Assembly (NCBI GenBank): GCA_000181795.3
Contig: CM012953.1
Location: forward strand, 5,108,395 to 5,172,394
DNA length: 64,000 bases
Direction of reading: 5' to 3'
Source of the DNA: Trichinella spiralis
Taxonomy: Eukaryota > Nematoda > Enoplea > Trichinellida > Trichinellidae
The notes under the pieces are model-generated. The model did no database searches. It was not told the origin of the DNA and saw only the letters and a program-made list of their open reading frames with translations. The position numbers were made by a program, and so were the translations under genes. Below, piece after piece: positions 12,610-24,994 of the stretch; positions within the stretch are counted from its first letter, which is position 1; every line of letters begins with the position of its first letter.

Positions 12610-13665
12610 AATGAGCGAAAACTTTAATTTCGTGAAAATTATAAGCTAAATAAAATCAAATAAAATCTTATGTATCAAAATCAGGGGAAAAAACAAATCA
12701 AAATAATTACAATGCATGCATGCTGAGAAGTTTACTTTCAGCATATGATATGAAAGTCAACTAAATATGAATATCGAATAATAACTAATACTTTATACAA
12801 CAGTAATGAATAACTGTCTTGCAAACAATCAAAATTCTATTCAGTCACATCTTTCGTAAAACATATTCATTAAGATATTATATACATAAGCAAATCAATT
12901 AAAAGGAGCACTTATAAAACTAGAAACAATGGAGAAAAGATGAAAGAATTCTCCTATAACAAAAGATGTGCATATCATCAGAAGAAATGAAAATATACAG
13001 TAATAAAGTTCATTAAAAACACAGAATACAAAATAAGCTCAAATGAACAACATCCAACACTGCATCTTGTTATTAAAATTCATCAAAAATAACAATATTA
13101 AAGTTTAAAAGCAAAAACTTCGAAAGTAATTTCAAATTAGGATAAAAGGTAATTAATTTGCACGTGTCTTCCTTCTGCTCTATTGAAAATAAAACTGAAA
13201 AATATAATGATAGTAAATGAGTCGAGTAAATTAAGCAACGCAAAATTCATGCTATTTTCAACTGATAAAAAATATTTCAACAATTCTGAGAGCGGACAGT
13301 CAAAATGACACCCTGTCGAGTACTCTGTACAGATTTATTACTTATTGAGCATCAGGTACAAATTTTGTGTATATACTATAAATTAAAAAAATAGAACACA
13401 TTGCATAACAAAATGTAGAATAAAAATATTATCAGTGCTTTTTTATTTGATTTAAAAAATTTTCAATTAACAAATTAATTTAACAAGTTTTTCTCCAAAA
13501 TAGGTTCTGTCTTACTGCTGCTACATTGTGGGTAAAATTAAAGTCTGTGTTTTAACTGTTTGCATAAACATTATGTATATATTAATAATAATAATTATAT
13601 TAATCTGTTTTAAATCTAAAATACATTGTGATTTCCAAATTAAAGTAATTCTAACAAAGCATATA
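12610..13665. other. Dicer upstream region
   Basis: AT-rich sequence upstream of the Dicer ATG. A less AT-rich patch near 13285-13335 is the only part that looks different and could be promoter sequence. I could not identify a TATA box or initiator with confidence, and no coding frame was seen. Confidence 0.4.
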
Positions 13666-14045
13666 CAGTAGGCCCTCAATATTCGCGGTATATGGGTTCC
13701 AGCGGAACGGCAACTTCTATTCATACACCGCTTCTATTCATACACCCCGCCTATGGCTTATAATCTTACGCAATTGTTTGGAAGTTGCAATGAATAATAT
13801 CACGGGCCGTCTACTGATTTGTTTGTTAAATATTTATCTCGCATTTATTTTTTCATTTGTTTAATTAAGTGTATAACAGTGAAGATCATTGCCAAAAATA
13901 GATGGACTATCCCGTGCATCTTTTTTAAAAAATATTGTGACTATAGTATTTACTTCATGCATTACGCGTTTACTCAAATTATGCGTTATTCTCACGCAAT
14001 GTTGGAGTGTGCTAGCATAAAAGCGGATATTCTGCACTCCCATTT
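13666..14045. mobile_element. Probable small non-autonomous pogo/Tigger-like DNA element (MITE)
   Basis: The segment begins TA-CAGTAGGCCCTCAATATT and goes on to GCGG, the style of terminal inverted repeat found in pogo/Tigger elements, which insert at TA. Just inside are two tandem copies of a 14-base unit, TTCTATTCATACAC. At about 14018-14042 a partial inverse of the terminus can be read (AGCGGATATTCTGCACTCC against the inverse GCGAATATTGAGGGCC). This would give a copy of about 380 bp with no transposase. The right end is poorly matched, so the boundary is approximate. Confidence 0.4.
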
Positions 14046-15339
14046 CATAATGTTAATCAAATAATTAATTTCATAATATTCATTTGTTTATTTATCCAGA
14101 AAATTCCAGTCGAATCGCTTGAGCCTAAATGAATTTGTAACAATGTTTTTATTGTTTAAAACGGCTGTCTGAAGAAGGAATATTAAAATTGAATTTTTAC
14201 AATTTGTTGTTGTGGCTGAAAGGTAAACACTCACACAAACATTTAAAATGAAAATTTTAATATTAATGTTTTCTTGAGATGATGCAATCGAATTTCACGT
14301 CACTTTATCTTAAACTGTCAGTTTCCTTCTTCGCAGGTTTGATTTGCGCTACCAGTCAACTGAAAACAAGCTCGACTAAATGATTAATCTTTTGTTTCAT
14401 GTTCGAGTTTTATGAACAGCCATGTATATGAACCGATACATACATATATATATATATTCATCAACAAATAATTCATCTATCTATATGTCAATCAAATGAC
14501 GACATTTACATATTTAATCTCCAGGACGACATCTATAAAATTACATTAATTAAGGAAGAAAATATTCATTTTTAATGTTTTAGCATAAGTTATATATTTT
14601 TTCATACATTAAATAGCAAATAGATAAGAAATTATCAAGGATCTTTTTGTAAAATACAGATAGCAGTAGGTAACAAGTAAATAATTAATGGAAAATATTA
14701 ATACATATGAATGATGCGAAATAATTTATTACGCATAGTGAAAAATCATCCTTGACATTTAATATTCTGCTTTGTTAATTGTATCTAAAAATTATTGCAC
14801 AAATATAAAACTTTGCATTATTTTACAATGTATGTGCTTAAGATGGATTATGTTAATAATAATTTCTAGAATAAAAATATTCTTCAGTAATAAATAATAT
14901 TTTCTCACACTTTTATCACCTCCAGTGTTATAATATAGCAAAAAATAATTGAATTCTTGAGACTTGTTGATAAATTGTTTTTTTTTTAATTAAACTTGTT
15001 CTTCAAACAAATTTAAATGAAGCAAAATCAAGAATTCTAATAAATACAATATATTAGATCTCTGCTGAAGAAGCATAAGCAGGAAAATCAAAATTAATGA
15101 TCATTAGAAATGCGAATAGAGTTTTCTTCCGTAAATTTTAACAAGATGCTTTGAAATACTTTTAAATACAATTTTAAAAGTTTAAGAATTGCACTGCTAC
15201 TGAACATTTCACATATTCTCACAATAATTGCACTCACATGAAAGTAAAAATTCAATTACATTTGCTTACATTTTAACGGCTAAAATTTATTTATAATTTT
15301 TTGTTTTGGAATATACTAAATGAAACAATATTTAACCGT
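14046..15339. other. Intergenic AT-rich spacer
   Basis: AT-rich sequence upstream of the first two-exon receptor, including a short TATATA run near 14445. I see no gene, RNA or repeat family here. Confidence 0.55.
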
Positions 15340-17260
15340 ATGCGTTTATTTATAGCTTTCGTGATGATGTGCGTGGAGCAGAACACTTCAACAACAACAA
15401 CAACAAACACTACTGTATCTGCAGCTCTAAATAAAAGAGATATTCTTGTAATGTATAGTTTTATATGTGCATTGGCTGGATTTACTAATGCATTAGCAGC
15501 CGTCGTGCTTGCTTATAAAAAGAAAAAGAGAAAATCAGACAAATTCAATTTATGTAAGTGCAAATATGAAAATATAATATTAACTTTATAATAGGGGTTT
15601 CATTTTATGCTAAAAATAATAGATGTGCATTTAATTATTGCTGCACTACTTAAACAGTTACTGCAATATAATCTTCACGCATTAATAATCAGTTATAAGT
15701 TTTCGTAATAAATTCATACGAAATTATTATATTTTATTATATACTTTTTTAATTATATTTCTTTGTATTATAATTATTAACTTTATTGATTTATTAACAA
15801 CTAATTTGATAAACGTTGATAAAATTATTATTGCAAAGATAAGAAAAATTCAAGATTAGTTTTTTTTATTTAAAAATAAAATTATTTAAAATGAAATACA
15901 TTTATATAGATATACTTCAGCAACTACTGAATGTCTGCTGGGAAAAAAAGTTTGAAACATTCATTTTTACATGTGCTTTAAAATTGCACCAAAGTAAACA
16001 CATCCAAAATACAATCATCTGTTCACGTTTAATAATTTAAATTTCATTAAAATTTTCATTTTAAAGAAATTTCATTTCGATTTTACAAATCTTTCATGAT
16101 GAGAAGTTGTTTTCATAATATATTTTTGAAAATATTTTATTTTTAATTTCATTTATTATCAATTAATTTCTGATAACAAATTATTATATTCATTTCTTTA
16201 ATAATCTTATAAATAAACAGCTAAAAAACATTGCAGTAAGTCTTATACGTGAAAAACTTTAAAAAGCAATTGAAGAGTAATAGTTGAAGTAGCATTTCGT
16301 GATTATAAATATCCTGATAATTTTTAATCAAACTATATTCATAAAATAGTTTCTCTAAAAACTTTCCATATTAATTTTTAACTAAATGCAACAATCACCA
16401 GTTACGAAGTTGATAATAAATTACGTTGTTGGTTTTCAATAAATTCACAGTTTGCATCAGTTTGCGTTTTAGTGTTTGCAGTTTCATCTGCAATATGTGG
16501 AAATGCTATAATGATTGCTGACATAATAAAATCACAGAGCAGTTGTTGGAAATACTGCACAACAAGACTGATGTGCATCATTACACAACCACAGATATGG
16601 ATTTTAAGTCTTTGTGAACCAATTTCTACGGCTGCAATGTTTTTAACAGCACTGGATTGTTCAATAACCATACTGATTCCTAAACCTAAATTTTGCATTA
16701 GCAATGAAAATGTTAATCGAATTATACTTGCTACAGTTGGATGCATATGTTTTTGCATAGCCGTGATTTGGATTGAACTGCTAATTCAAAATGAGGAACT
16801 TCTTTCTTCTTGTTGTCATTTCAGAGAAGTGATATCATCTAACGTGTATCTTGCAAATTATTCAATACAAGCATTTGTTGGTTACATAAGCGGAGCATTA
16901 TTTTTGACTGCTGTAATGAAGTTGCATTTGAAAAAAATGGAATCCCAATCCGTGCAATTAATACGCTTGAAGAGAGAAAAAGCGGTAATAAAGCAATCAA
17001 TTGCACTCATAAGTTTTGCATTCTTCATAAAAACTCTCCCAAGTTTGGTATCTGTATTGCTAATTTTGAAAATAATTGGTTTCATGCAATACACGATCAT
17101 CAGGGTCAGCTGTTTATTTGGTTATGTTGCCTATGCAGCGTATATCATTGTTAAAGATAAAACCTTCTGGAAATATGTGCACAGAAATCTATGCCAAACA
17201 AAAGTTGTTAACTCTGAATTAATACTGAAAAGTAATTTAAAATCAGTAACAAATACATAG
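15340..17260 (+). CDS. Two-exon 7TM receptor (family copy 1)
   Basis: Exon 1 is 15340-15553 and exon 2 is 16473-17260, joined in phase 1 across a 919-base intron, giving 333 aa. The acceptor after TTTTAG at 16472 was chosen because it makes exon 2 collinear with the copy at 22 kb, 49 residues without a gap from the exon junction to CEP. The start could also be Met at 15364; with 15340 the first residues, MRLFIAFVMMC, resemble a signal peptide. The extracellular N-terminus is Thr/Asn-rich with N-glycosylation sequons. TM1 is followed by a KKKKRKSDKFNL basic loop. TM3 ends in ALDCSIT instead of DRY. The second extracellular loop carries SCCHFREV. Family signatures shared with the other two copies are CEPxSTAxMFLxALDC and the LIRxKR segment before TM6. 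It is presumably a chemosensory receptor of nematode serpentine type; the ligand is unknown. Confidence 0.8.
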
Positions 17261-18739
17261 ATTATTACATTTTAAAAAATAATACCATTTACTGCTTACA
17301 GAAACAAATTAAATCAACATTTTTATTCGTCTATTGAAATAAATTTTAATCTTTTCATGATGTTTTTATAACTTTCTTTTTTATAACAAAACTTTAAGTA
17401 AACTTGCTTTTTGATTATGTTTAAACTGTATGTACTGTTCAGTGAATTTTAAATAAAACTGTACAGCTTATTCTGACATTAGATACTGAAATTGACAATA
17501 TAAAAATGCTGGCAATATTTATGTACTTAAAAAAGTTATCTTTAACATAAGAAATATTAAAATTAAAAAAGAAATAAAATAAAAGAAACAATTAAAAGAA
17601 ACAAAAGAAATTGATAATTATTCATTTTGTTCAAACTGCTGTTATTTTGGTAAAGAACTTTGCTTATTAATTTTTGGTTGAAATTCATCATAATAAATAC
17701 ATCATATGCAATAAATCATCACTCTATTAAAGTATCCAGTACCATTCAATAAATCATAATTCAATCATGCTTTATTTAAATAAAATTTATTAACGAAAGA
17801 AAGTTTCAATAGAGTGAATATAATCAGTGAACTGCGATGAAGTAAACTGAAATAACTGTAAATTGAAAAACAGATAAAAATTACAAAAAAGAAAAGTAAA
17901 TAAAAAATAATTTGATTTGATTTAATTTAATTTAATGAATTTAATAAAAGAACTCAGTTCATTAGAGTTTCTAATTATTATCCCATAATTAACTAAATAA
18001 TAATAATAAATTTAATATATTTAAATGAAGTTCATATACAAAATCAAATCACATTGACAAAAGACAAAAGTGCTCACTTTTTTAATGTTTCCATTTATCT
18101 AAATTTAAAATTTTTGATGAATCAACTGAATAATGAATGCTTTTGAAATAATTAATTGCTTGCACTGCATTTTTCATTGGTTAATGGTCTCACTGATTCC
18201 CTTCCTATACATAAAAAATCAATATGCCATCATTTATTGGTAAATTTAGCAAATATTTTTTAATTTAGAGTTTGTTAAATGAAAATATGTTTTCAAATTT
18301 AATAAACATAAGCAAAATACTTTTCAAATATGCACAAATGGCAGAAAATGCATATTACAAGAATGACATACTAAAGTGATTGCTTAATGTAAACATATCA
18401 GCAAAGCTGTCATAACTGATGATAAAATTTTAAACTATTACTGCAAAAGTTACATTTGAAGTTGAGAAAATTTCTGAAATATTCATCATGTTAAAAAAGA
18501 TAATAATTTTATAAAAGTAGTGTATATATACAAAAAATATTTCAGGAAGCTTTTATTTAAATTATTTGTGAATCATAAATTTAACTGCTTTGTACAATAC
18601 AAAACTGCGGTAAGATTAAAATATCATTACAAAGTATGTACAATCAAAAACATTTAATCATGAAAAAAATATAACTGAAATTTCATTTTAAAATAAAAGA
18701 AATTTACTTGTTGCTTTCGCAGTTTAAACTTGCAAATTA
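17261..18739. other. 3' region and AT-rich spacer
   Basis: A candidate polyadenylation signal AATAAA at 17338-17343 lies 78 bases past the receptor stop. The remainder is A/T-rich low-complexity sequence with no recognisable gene. Confidence 0.5.
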
Positions 18740-19260
18740 CAGTGGAACTCTGATTATCTGATCACTGATTATCCGATCACTGATTATCCGATCACTGATT
18801 ATTTAAGCACATTTTATGCCCGGTATACCTACTACTATAAAGGGAAAGGTTTTGAGTTTGAAGCAAAAACTAAGTTAAAAAACAAAAACTTTAAGTCATG
18901 CAAAGAAAGAGTGAATATCCGTTGTTGCGCTAATGCTACAGATTGCGATCGTTTGCAACTGTTGTTAGCTGGAATATCAATTGCGTCCACGATCTAAGAT
19001 TAGTGTGCAGAAGTTGCCTGTAGTTTCTGATTATCAGCCAAAAACCTGGATGGCAGGAGATATTGTTTCCCGCTGGTATGATGAGATATTTATTCCTCAC
19101 GCTGAAAAATACTAGCAGAAGACAAAAAAATCAGGAAAAATGCTACTCATAATTGACAATGCATTTTGTCATCCTAGATGTGAATTAGTAGACCGTGAAA
19201 ATGGCTTCTTCTGTGAGAAAATTAAAGTATGTGATGTTAATCCTAGCACTTCCAAATAAA
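18740..19260 (+). mobile_element. Decayed pogo-superfamily (Tigger/Jerky-type) DNA transposon
   Basis: After TTA the sequence CAGTGGAACTCTGATTATCT begins a pogo/Tigger-type terminal repeat, with internal tandem units of TGATTATCCGATCAC (18751-18800). From about 18853 the plus strand encodes a decayed DDE transposase core. KSCKERVNIRCCANAT matches the KDRVTVLLCANATG block. After one frame change, KTWMAGDIVSRWYDEIFIPH matches the (K)AWM..IFEEW block, and KMLLIIDNAFCHPRCE matches the second catalytic Asp block (LLLIDNAPSHP). In-frame stops follow GISIASTI and HAEKY. The DNA-binding half is absent between terminus and core, so this is an internally deleted, dead copy. No matching right-hand terminus was found, so the right end is set where similarity stops. 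Confidence 0.75.
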
Positions 19261-19774
19261 GGAACAGATTTATTACGTCAATTTTGTTGAATTTTTCAGC
19301 TAGAAGAGACTTAACATTTATTTTAAATAATGAAATTTTAATCAAAATACATAAAAATCAATAAATAATAAATACTGAAATCAAAAAAATGTGGAATATC
19401 AATTTCCTGCTCAACACTTTTCCATATGTTTATGTTAAAACTATAGAAAGGGCTTAGATAAACGAAGTCTTTTCGGAACCAAAAGAATGACTATAGAACT
19501 GAGTTTAGTATCAAAATGTGCAAAATAACATGTTGTACTCAAGTCTGCAATTTGTTTTACAAATTTTACAAAACTAACTCCACACGAAGAAAAAAACTAA
19601 GAAATAATGATTTTTTAACGACTTTTGTCGTATGTTTTGCCAATGAAAGGCTTTAAAATTATTAAAATTGAAAATACTTTAATACCATCATGTACAGAAT
19701 TCTTCGAACTATCTAATAAAATAAATTTCATAAAAATTAAACATACTTCTAGCTTTTTACACGTGTTTTTTTAA

Positions 19775-19995
19775 AGTGGGGTGGGTCCCACTCCAACAAT
19801 CCAATAACGCACCTTTTAACTTTACGATGTTCTATAGACCGAGCAAAAATTTCTGGAACATTGAAATTTTTTTAAAATATGTTTTATTGTTTCAAAAGAG
19901 ATGTTACAAAGCTTCAGATTATAAAAATTAAAATTGACAGAATGCGACGAAAAGAAAACCCCCTGGGGTGGGCTCCACCCCAACAATAAATCAAA
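19775..19995. repeat. Pair of related G-rich/C-rich repeat units
   Basis: Two similar segments about 190 bases apart stand out from the AT-rich background: GGGGTGGGTCCCACTCCAAC at about 19778 and GGGGTGGGCTCCACCCCAAC at about 19965. Each contains a short perfect inverted repeat (GTGGG-T-CCCAC and GGTGG-GCT-CCACC) followed by AACAAT and, further on, TTTTAAC or GGTTAA. They may be two copies of one unit or two ends of a small element. Confidence 0.4.
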
Positions 19996-22094
19996 GGGTT
20001 AAATAAAGCGTAAAATACAAGAAAAACCTTATTTTTGCTCGAAAGTTCAAAGAAATTTTTGATACATATTGAAAAATAAATTATTTTTTATAGCATTTAT
20101 TTTTCAATTTTACTAATTAATAATAATGGCATTGAATGTGACGCTTGCATGAAAATTTTAGTTTTATTAAATTTTAATAATTTGCTTAGTAAAGCAAAAT
20201 GGACTGTTGATGCATTGCTTCTTGCATTATATCCTTTCTGGTTGAAGAGAACAAAAGAAGTTAGGCCAGTGAAGCCAATATTTCAAAATGATAAATTGAC
20301 TTAGAATTGCAAAAATCAAATGAAATGCAATTTTCTCCAAAAGTTATCTTTTTAAATAATGTATTTTCCTTATTTCAAAATAAAATGCTATTAACTTTCC
20401 AAATTGAAAAGAAATAACAAGTGAACTGCAGCTTATTTTGAAATTCAGTATTCATAATCAGTGCTATGCTTTAATATTAAATTCAAGTGTTTCTTTTCCT
20501 TATAAAAGCTTATTTTTTTAATTGTAAAACTGCATAATTTAAAAAATTAACCTCTCAGAATGGTTATGCAACTTAACCAAGCTAAGTAAGTGTTATTCAA
20601 TTGATGCAAACGTTGCAAAACTGCCTCTGACAATTCTCTTGATTCTCTTTTACTATTCAAATGTAGCAGTATAGAATGAAACATTTTTCACAATTAAAAT
20701 TTACTTTGAAACTTCTACGTATCTTGTTTTACATTAAACTTTAAAATTTCATGATAATGCTATGAATTCATAATTTACTTCAACTTGCGGAATCAACTAA
20801 GCGAATTTAATTTTGGATTTTTAAATTATACTAACTTTGCAATAATTCATTTACTAATGATGAGACTAGTGATTTGTTTTGTTTTAAAAATTTACATGCC
20901 TAAATAATAATATATTAAATATATGGTGATTAATTTAAATTAAATTAATTTCGCTGACTTCTCAAATGGAAAATTAAGATTGCTGATTATGTTTAAATTT
21001 AATATCTCATTAAAATGTGCCTTTTGATGTCTACGCTACAAATTTGATTTCAAAAAATAAAAGCTAATTTAGAATAGAGTTTGATTTTGTGATATTTAAA
21101 ATAACAATTTAAGTTTATAAAATTATTTGCAAACAATTATGCCCTTTCAACTTCAAATTGAGCAAATATGTGTAATTAAAATTTAACAAAAAATTTTCAA
21201 TGCTAATGCATTTGAAATAATTTTCTATTATCTTATGCATAACTTAAGATCATTTGATAAGATTTGTTTTGTTTTTTTTAACAAATTGTCATATAATGAA
21301 GCATGTTGCTTTTTGAAATTTTCTTTAATTTTCTCTTAAAAATTAACATTTTCAACTACTGAACTATTTATAGATGCATGATTTTTTGCTTTCTGTGCAT
21401 TGTCAACTTGAATAAGCGCATTTATAATTAAGCTTTAAATATTCTTATATTAATTCTTACATTATTATTTATAAAGAAATTAGCGCGAACAAACGTTTTC
21501 TATAAAGGCTGTTTTTTAATTAAAATTATTTTCTTTCTGATCTGCATATACTACAGAAGCATTTATTTATTTATTTATTTATTTTGAATGTATCATTTAC
21601 ATTTCAGTGAAAAACGAATGTATTTGTTCAAAGAAACAAAAAATTGAAATCCATAGTAATGGTAAGTATTTTTATAAGTCATCGTGATAATTAACCATCT
21701 CTGAAATTTTAAATCACTGCTTTATTTTATTGATTTTATGATTATAAAATTATGTTCTTTTATGTGATAACAGATGTTTCATTACTAAAATTTTTATTTA
21801 ATTGATAACAATTATCTTCATGGCTTTTAAAACTATCAGGAAATTGCAATTAAAAAATAAAATGAACATTCAACATAACTTTCAATTCTACAACTATAAT
21901 TTTAAACTTATCATATATTACTTTCTCATGCATTTCTCAAAAAATATATAAATACTTTGAAATTATTTATTAAACATTTTTTTCTTATTATATTATGAAA
22001 ACTGGTTTGTTTAACGTCAGTGAAAATGTACTGTTTTTTATTTCACTCACTTTCTTAGGCAAAGAAAGGCCGTATACTAAACGTTTAATAAATC
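19996..22094. other. Intergenic AT-rich spacer
   Basis: About 2.1 kb of AT-rich sequence with a short (ATTT)n run near 21565. No open frame of interest, no RNA gene signal and no further transposon remnant was recognised. Confidence 0.55.
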
Positions 22095-23231
22095 ATGCAG
22101 AATACAACGGCTGTAGTTGAAGCTAGTTCAGTGAATATAACGTCTGCAACCATCGAATCTGATAAAGAAACTGTGACAGCATTCAGCATCGTAATTTGTA
22201 TTTTCTCAGCATTTGCTGCTTTAACAAATTTTATGCTTTTTACGGCGATCTCCATGAAAGCATCTAAGAAAAACGCTGATAAATTTAACTTGAGTAAGAA
22301 TTTTGTTAATCATCTTATTCATATTAATCAATGAAGCAACTGTAATACTGTAAATGAATGCAAATTTCATGCAATGTTTAAAATGCTAAATTACTTATAA
22401 GCAAAAATTATTAATAGAAATGAGCTATTTTTTTTTACTTTAGTATTTGTTGGAGGTAGTGCAGTTTCTGGAATAACTTACTTATGCGCAAATATAGCTA
22501 GAATGATGAATGATTGTACAGTGCATTTGACAACACCATGGATGTGCTTAATAGGACATCCACAAGTAACACTTTTTGCTGTGTGTGAGCCTGCATCAAC
22601 GGCTGGAATGTTTCTGATGGCATTAGATTGTTGTATAACAGTGGTCTGCTTCAAACCAGCCAAATGGAACATAATGAAAAAGAATGTCAATTGTTTCATT
22701 ATAATTACTTTTTCTTGCATTGCTATTGGTGTCGCAACAATGTGGATAGCGGTGTTCTTCAGAACCCAGACACATGTGCTTGCTTGTTGCTATTTTGAAG
22801 ATGTCCTTCCATTTCACATGTACGTTGCCAATTACGTGATATTGTCATCTTTTGGTTATTGCAGCGTAATACTTTTTCTTGTTTCATTCATTTCACTGAA
22901 CTTGAGAAAAGTTCATTCTGAAGCTGTAAGATTAATTCGCATGAAGCGTCAGAATATTATTGTCAAGCAAACAATAAGTTTGGTTACTTTCGGCTTTCTC
23001 GTACAAACTGTGCCAAGCACAGCTGCTGTGGTTGGCGTTTATTATTCAATCGAATCATTTTTACTAGATACTATCTGGATTATTTGCATAATCAGTTATT
23101 CTGCATACGCAATATTTTTATTTTGTAAAAGGAAAGATTTGCGCAATAATTTGTATAAAATGATCAGAGCAAATCATTGGGTTGAACCGGAGACATTATC
23201 TAACAATATGTCTACTGTGGTTAAAATATAA
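22095..23231 (+). CDS. Two-exon 7TM receptor (family copy 2)
   Basis: Exon 1 is 22095-22293 and exon 2 is 22444-23231 with a 150-base phase-1 intron, giving 328 aa. ATG 22095 starts MQNTTAVVEASSVNITS, an extracellular N-terminus with two N-glycosylation sequons, then TM1 and the basic loop KASKKNADKFNL where the intron falls. Exon 2 is the same length (788 nt) as in copy 1 and carries VCEPASTAGMFLMALDC at TM3, ACCYFEDVLP in the second extracellular loop, the cytoplasmic LIRMKRQNIIVKQTISL and a TM7 with SYSAYAIF. There is no DRY motif. A polyadenylation signal AATAAA lies at 23250-23255, 19 bases past the stop. It is a likely chemosensory receptor; the srsx-like serpentine class is my best guess. 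Confidence 0.85.
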
Positions 23232-23249
23232 ATCTTGTTTTTTCTTATA

Positions 23250-23255
23250 AATAAA
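23250..23255 (+). other. Polyadenylation signal of receptor copy 2
   Basis: Canonical AATAAA 19 bases downstream of the stop codon. Such a short 3' UTR is common in compact invertebrate genes. Confidence 0.55.
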
Positions 23256-24994
23256 GTTGTAACTTTACAAACGATAGCAGTCAAAATAAAAATACATCAT
23301 TTAAATCAAACAAAATATTAAATTAACATCAACAACAGCATTGTATGCCCATGAAGAAAGAATATTTATTTGCAATGTATTCACAAAATTTTGCAGTTTC
23401 AGTTTGCTTCCTATATGTGCTAATTCACGTCATTTTTTAGCGGTTTAAAATTTCTTTTGACTTTCGTCTTATCTTTATCTTTAATCAATGAATCTAAATA
23501 TATATTATACTGTAGAATCTGAAAATAAAGCATTCTTATTTGACATTTCTGGATTTTTATTATAAGCTAAATAAGAATAACTTGCATGAATGAACTTTCA
23601 ATTATTCATTAAAATTAAATATCCTACAAGTTATTGTTCAGCTTTATTAAATATTTTTATGTAGTGCTATAACTGATTGTTTAAAAGGAAATCTTGCTGA
23701 ATACGTATTATAGCATTGCAAATAACAATAATTAACCTAAATTAAATTGCAATTCAACTCGCTTTCTTTTCTTCTTCAAACATTGCCTAAAAATTTTGCT
23801 GATTAATGCAATCAAATTTATTAAATATTTATTTATGATGTCTTTGAAATATATAATAAAACAAAAACTAATTAAGGCTATATTACTATTGCAAAATGAT
23901 GAAGCTATTTTTATTTAAGATGTGTAGATAAATCACAAGCAATATAGGTGATGTTTAGTGTTCTATTAAATAATTTAGAAGCTCTTCAACTGCTTATCTT
24001 ATTATAGTTTGCAGGCAATTATTTCTTCTTAAATATTTCGTCTAAATCAACTTTTTTAAATGACAGTAAAAGTAAAAGGTTAAAAGTCAATCCACTCTGA
24101 ACAGTCTATTAATTCCCATTTTTCAATTTAACCATGGCTGTAAAATATCAGAGCAACTTCATTCAAGGGGTCAGATATAGCAGCTATAATGATCCACTTT
24201 GAAAACGCATTGTAGTTATGCAAAACTAAGAAAAAGTTAATAAATTGATATAATTATTAAATTTAATTGTTTTTTCATACTTTAAATTTTAGTTAATGTA
24301 ATATATTTTCTGCAGAATGTTTGAATTGTTGATACCAAGTGTAAAATAATAAATATCGATGTTAAATAAGCAATTAAATTAAATTAAATTATAAAAACGA
24401 CTAAATAAAGTAACAATTGTGCAGAGCATTGAAATTTCAGCTCTCTTCCATCGTACTAAAATTATTTTTCAATTACCTCATTTTCTTTTCTATTTAAGAA
24501 AATGCTATTTTCTCAACACAGTGAAACTCATTACTGAAGCATATTTTCATTGTCATTTCAAGCTTTTAAGAATTTCAATAAATAAAATGTCTGACAACAG
24601 TGTTGTTTTTTTATTTGACACTTTGTTTGAACAATCTTAAGCTTTTCACTATAGCTAATAGCTTTTACATTGCTAATTGACAGAATATGTTGTTTTAAAC
24701 TGTTTTCAATACTGAATAAATTGTTAAATTAACTTTTGTTGAAAATTGCTGTGAAGTTGAATTGAGTGCTGATTTTTTCTTTTTATGAACAAAAGTTTTC
24801 CTTTGCCCTTGTGAATCTCTGTTGCTTCACAAATATAAAAAAATTTTTTAATGTTTTTTTAAACACTTCACCACGCACTGTGCACACTTCATATCGTGAA
24901 GTTTGCATTTCATCAGTAATTCAATTAGCAGCTTCTTATATACATAAAAATTAATGATGTATTTCAAAAAATTCGAAACACATAAAAATCAATA
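23256..24994. other. Spacer between convergent receptor genes
   Basis: About 1.7 kb between two convergent receptor genes. The sequence is AT-rich with short chance frames only (the longest are around 24419-24640 and 24766-24954, of low-complexity composition). I see no gene. Confidence 0.55.
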
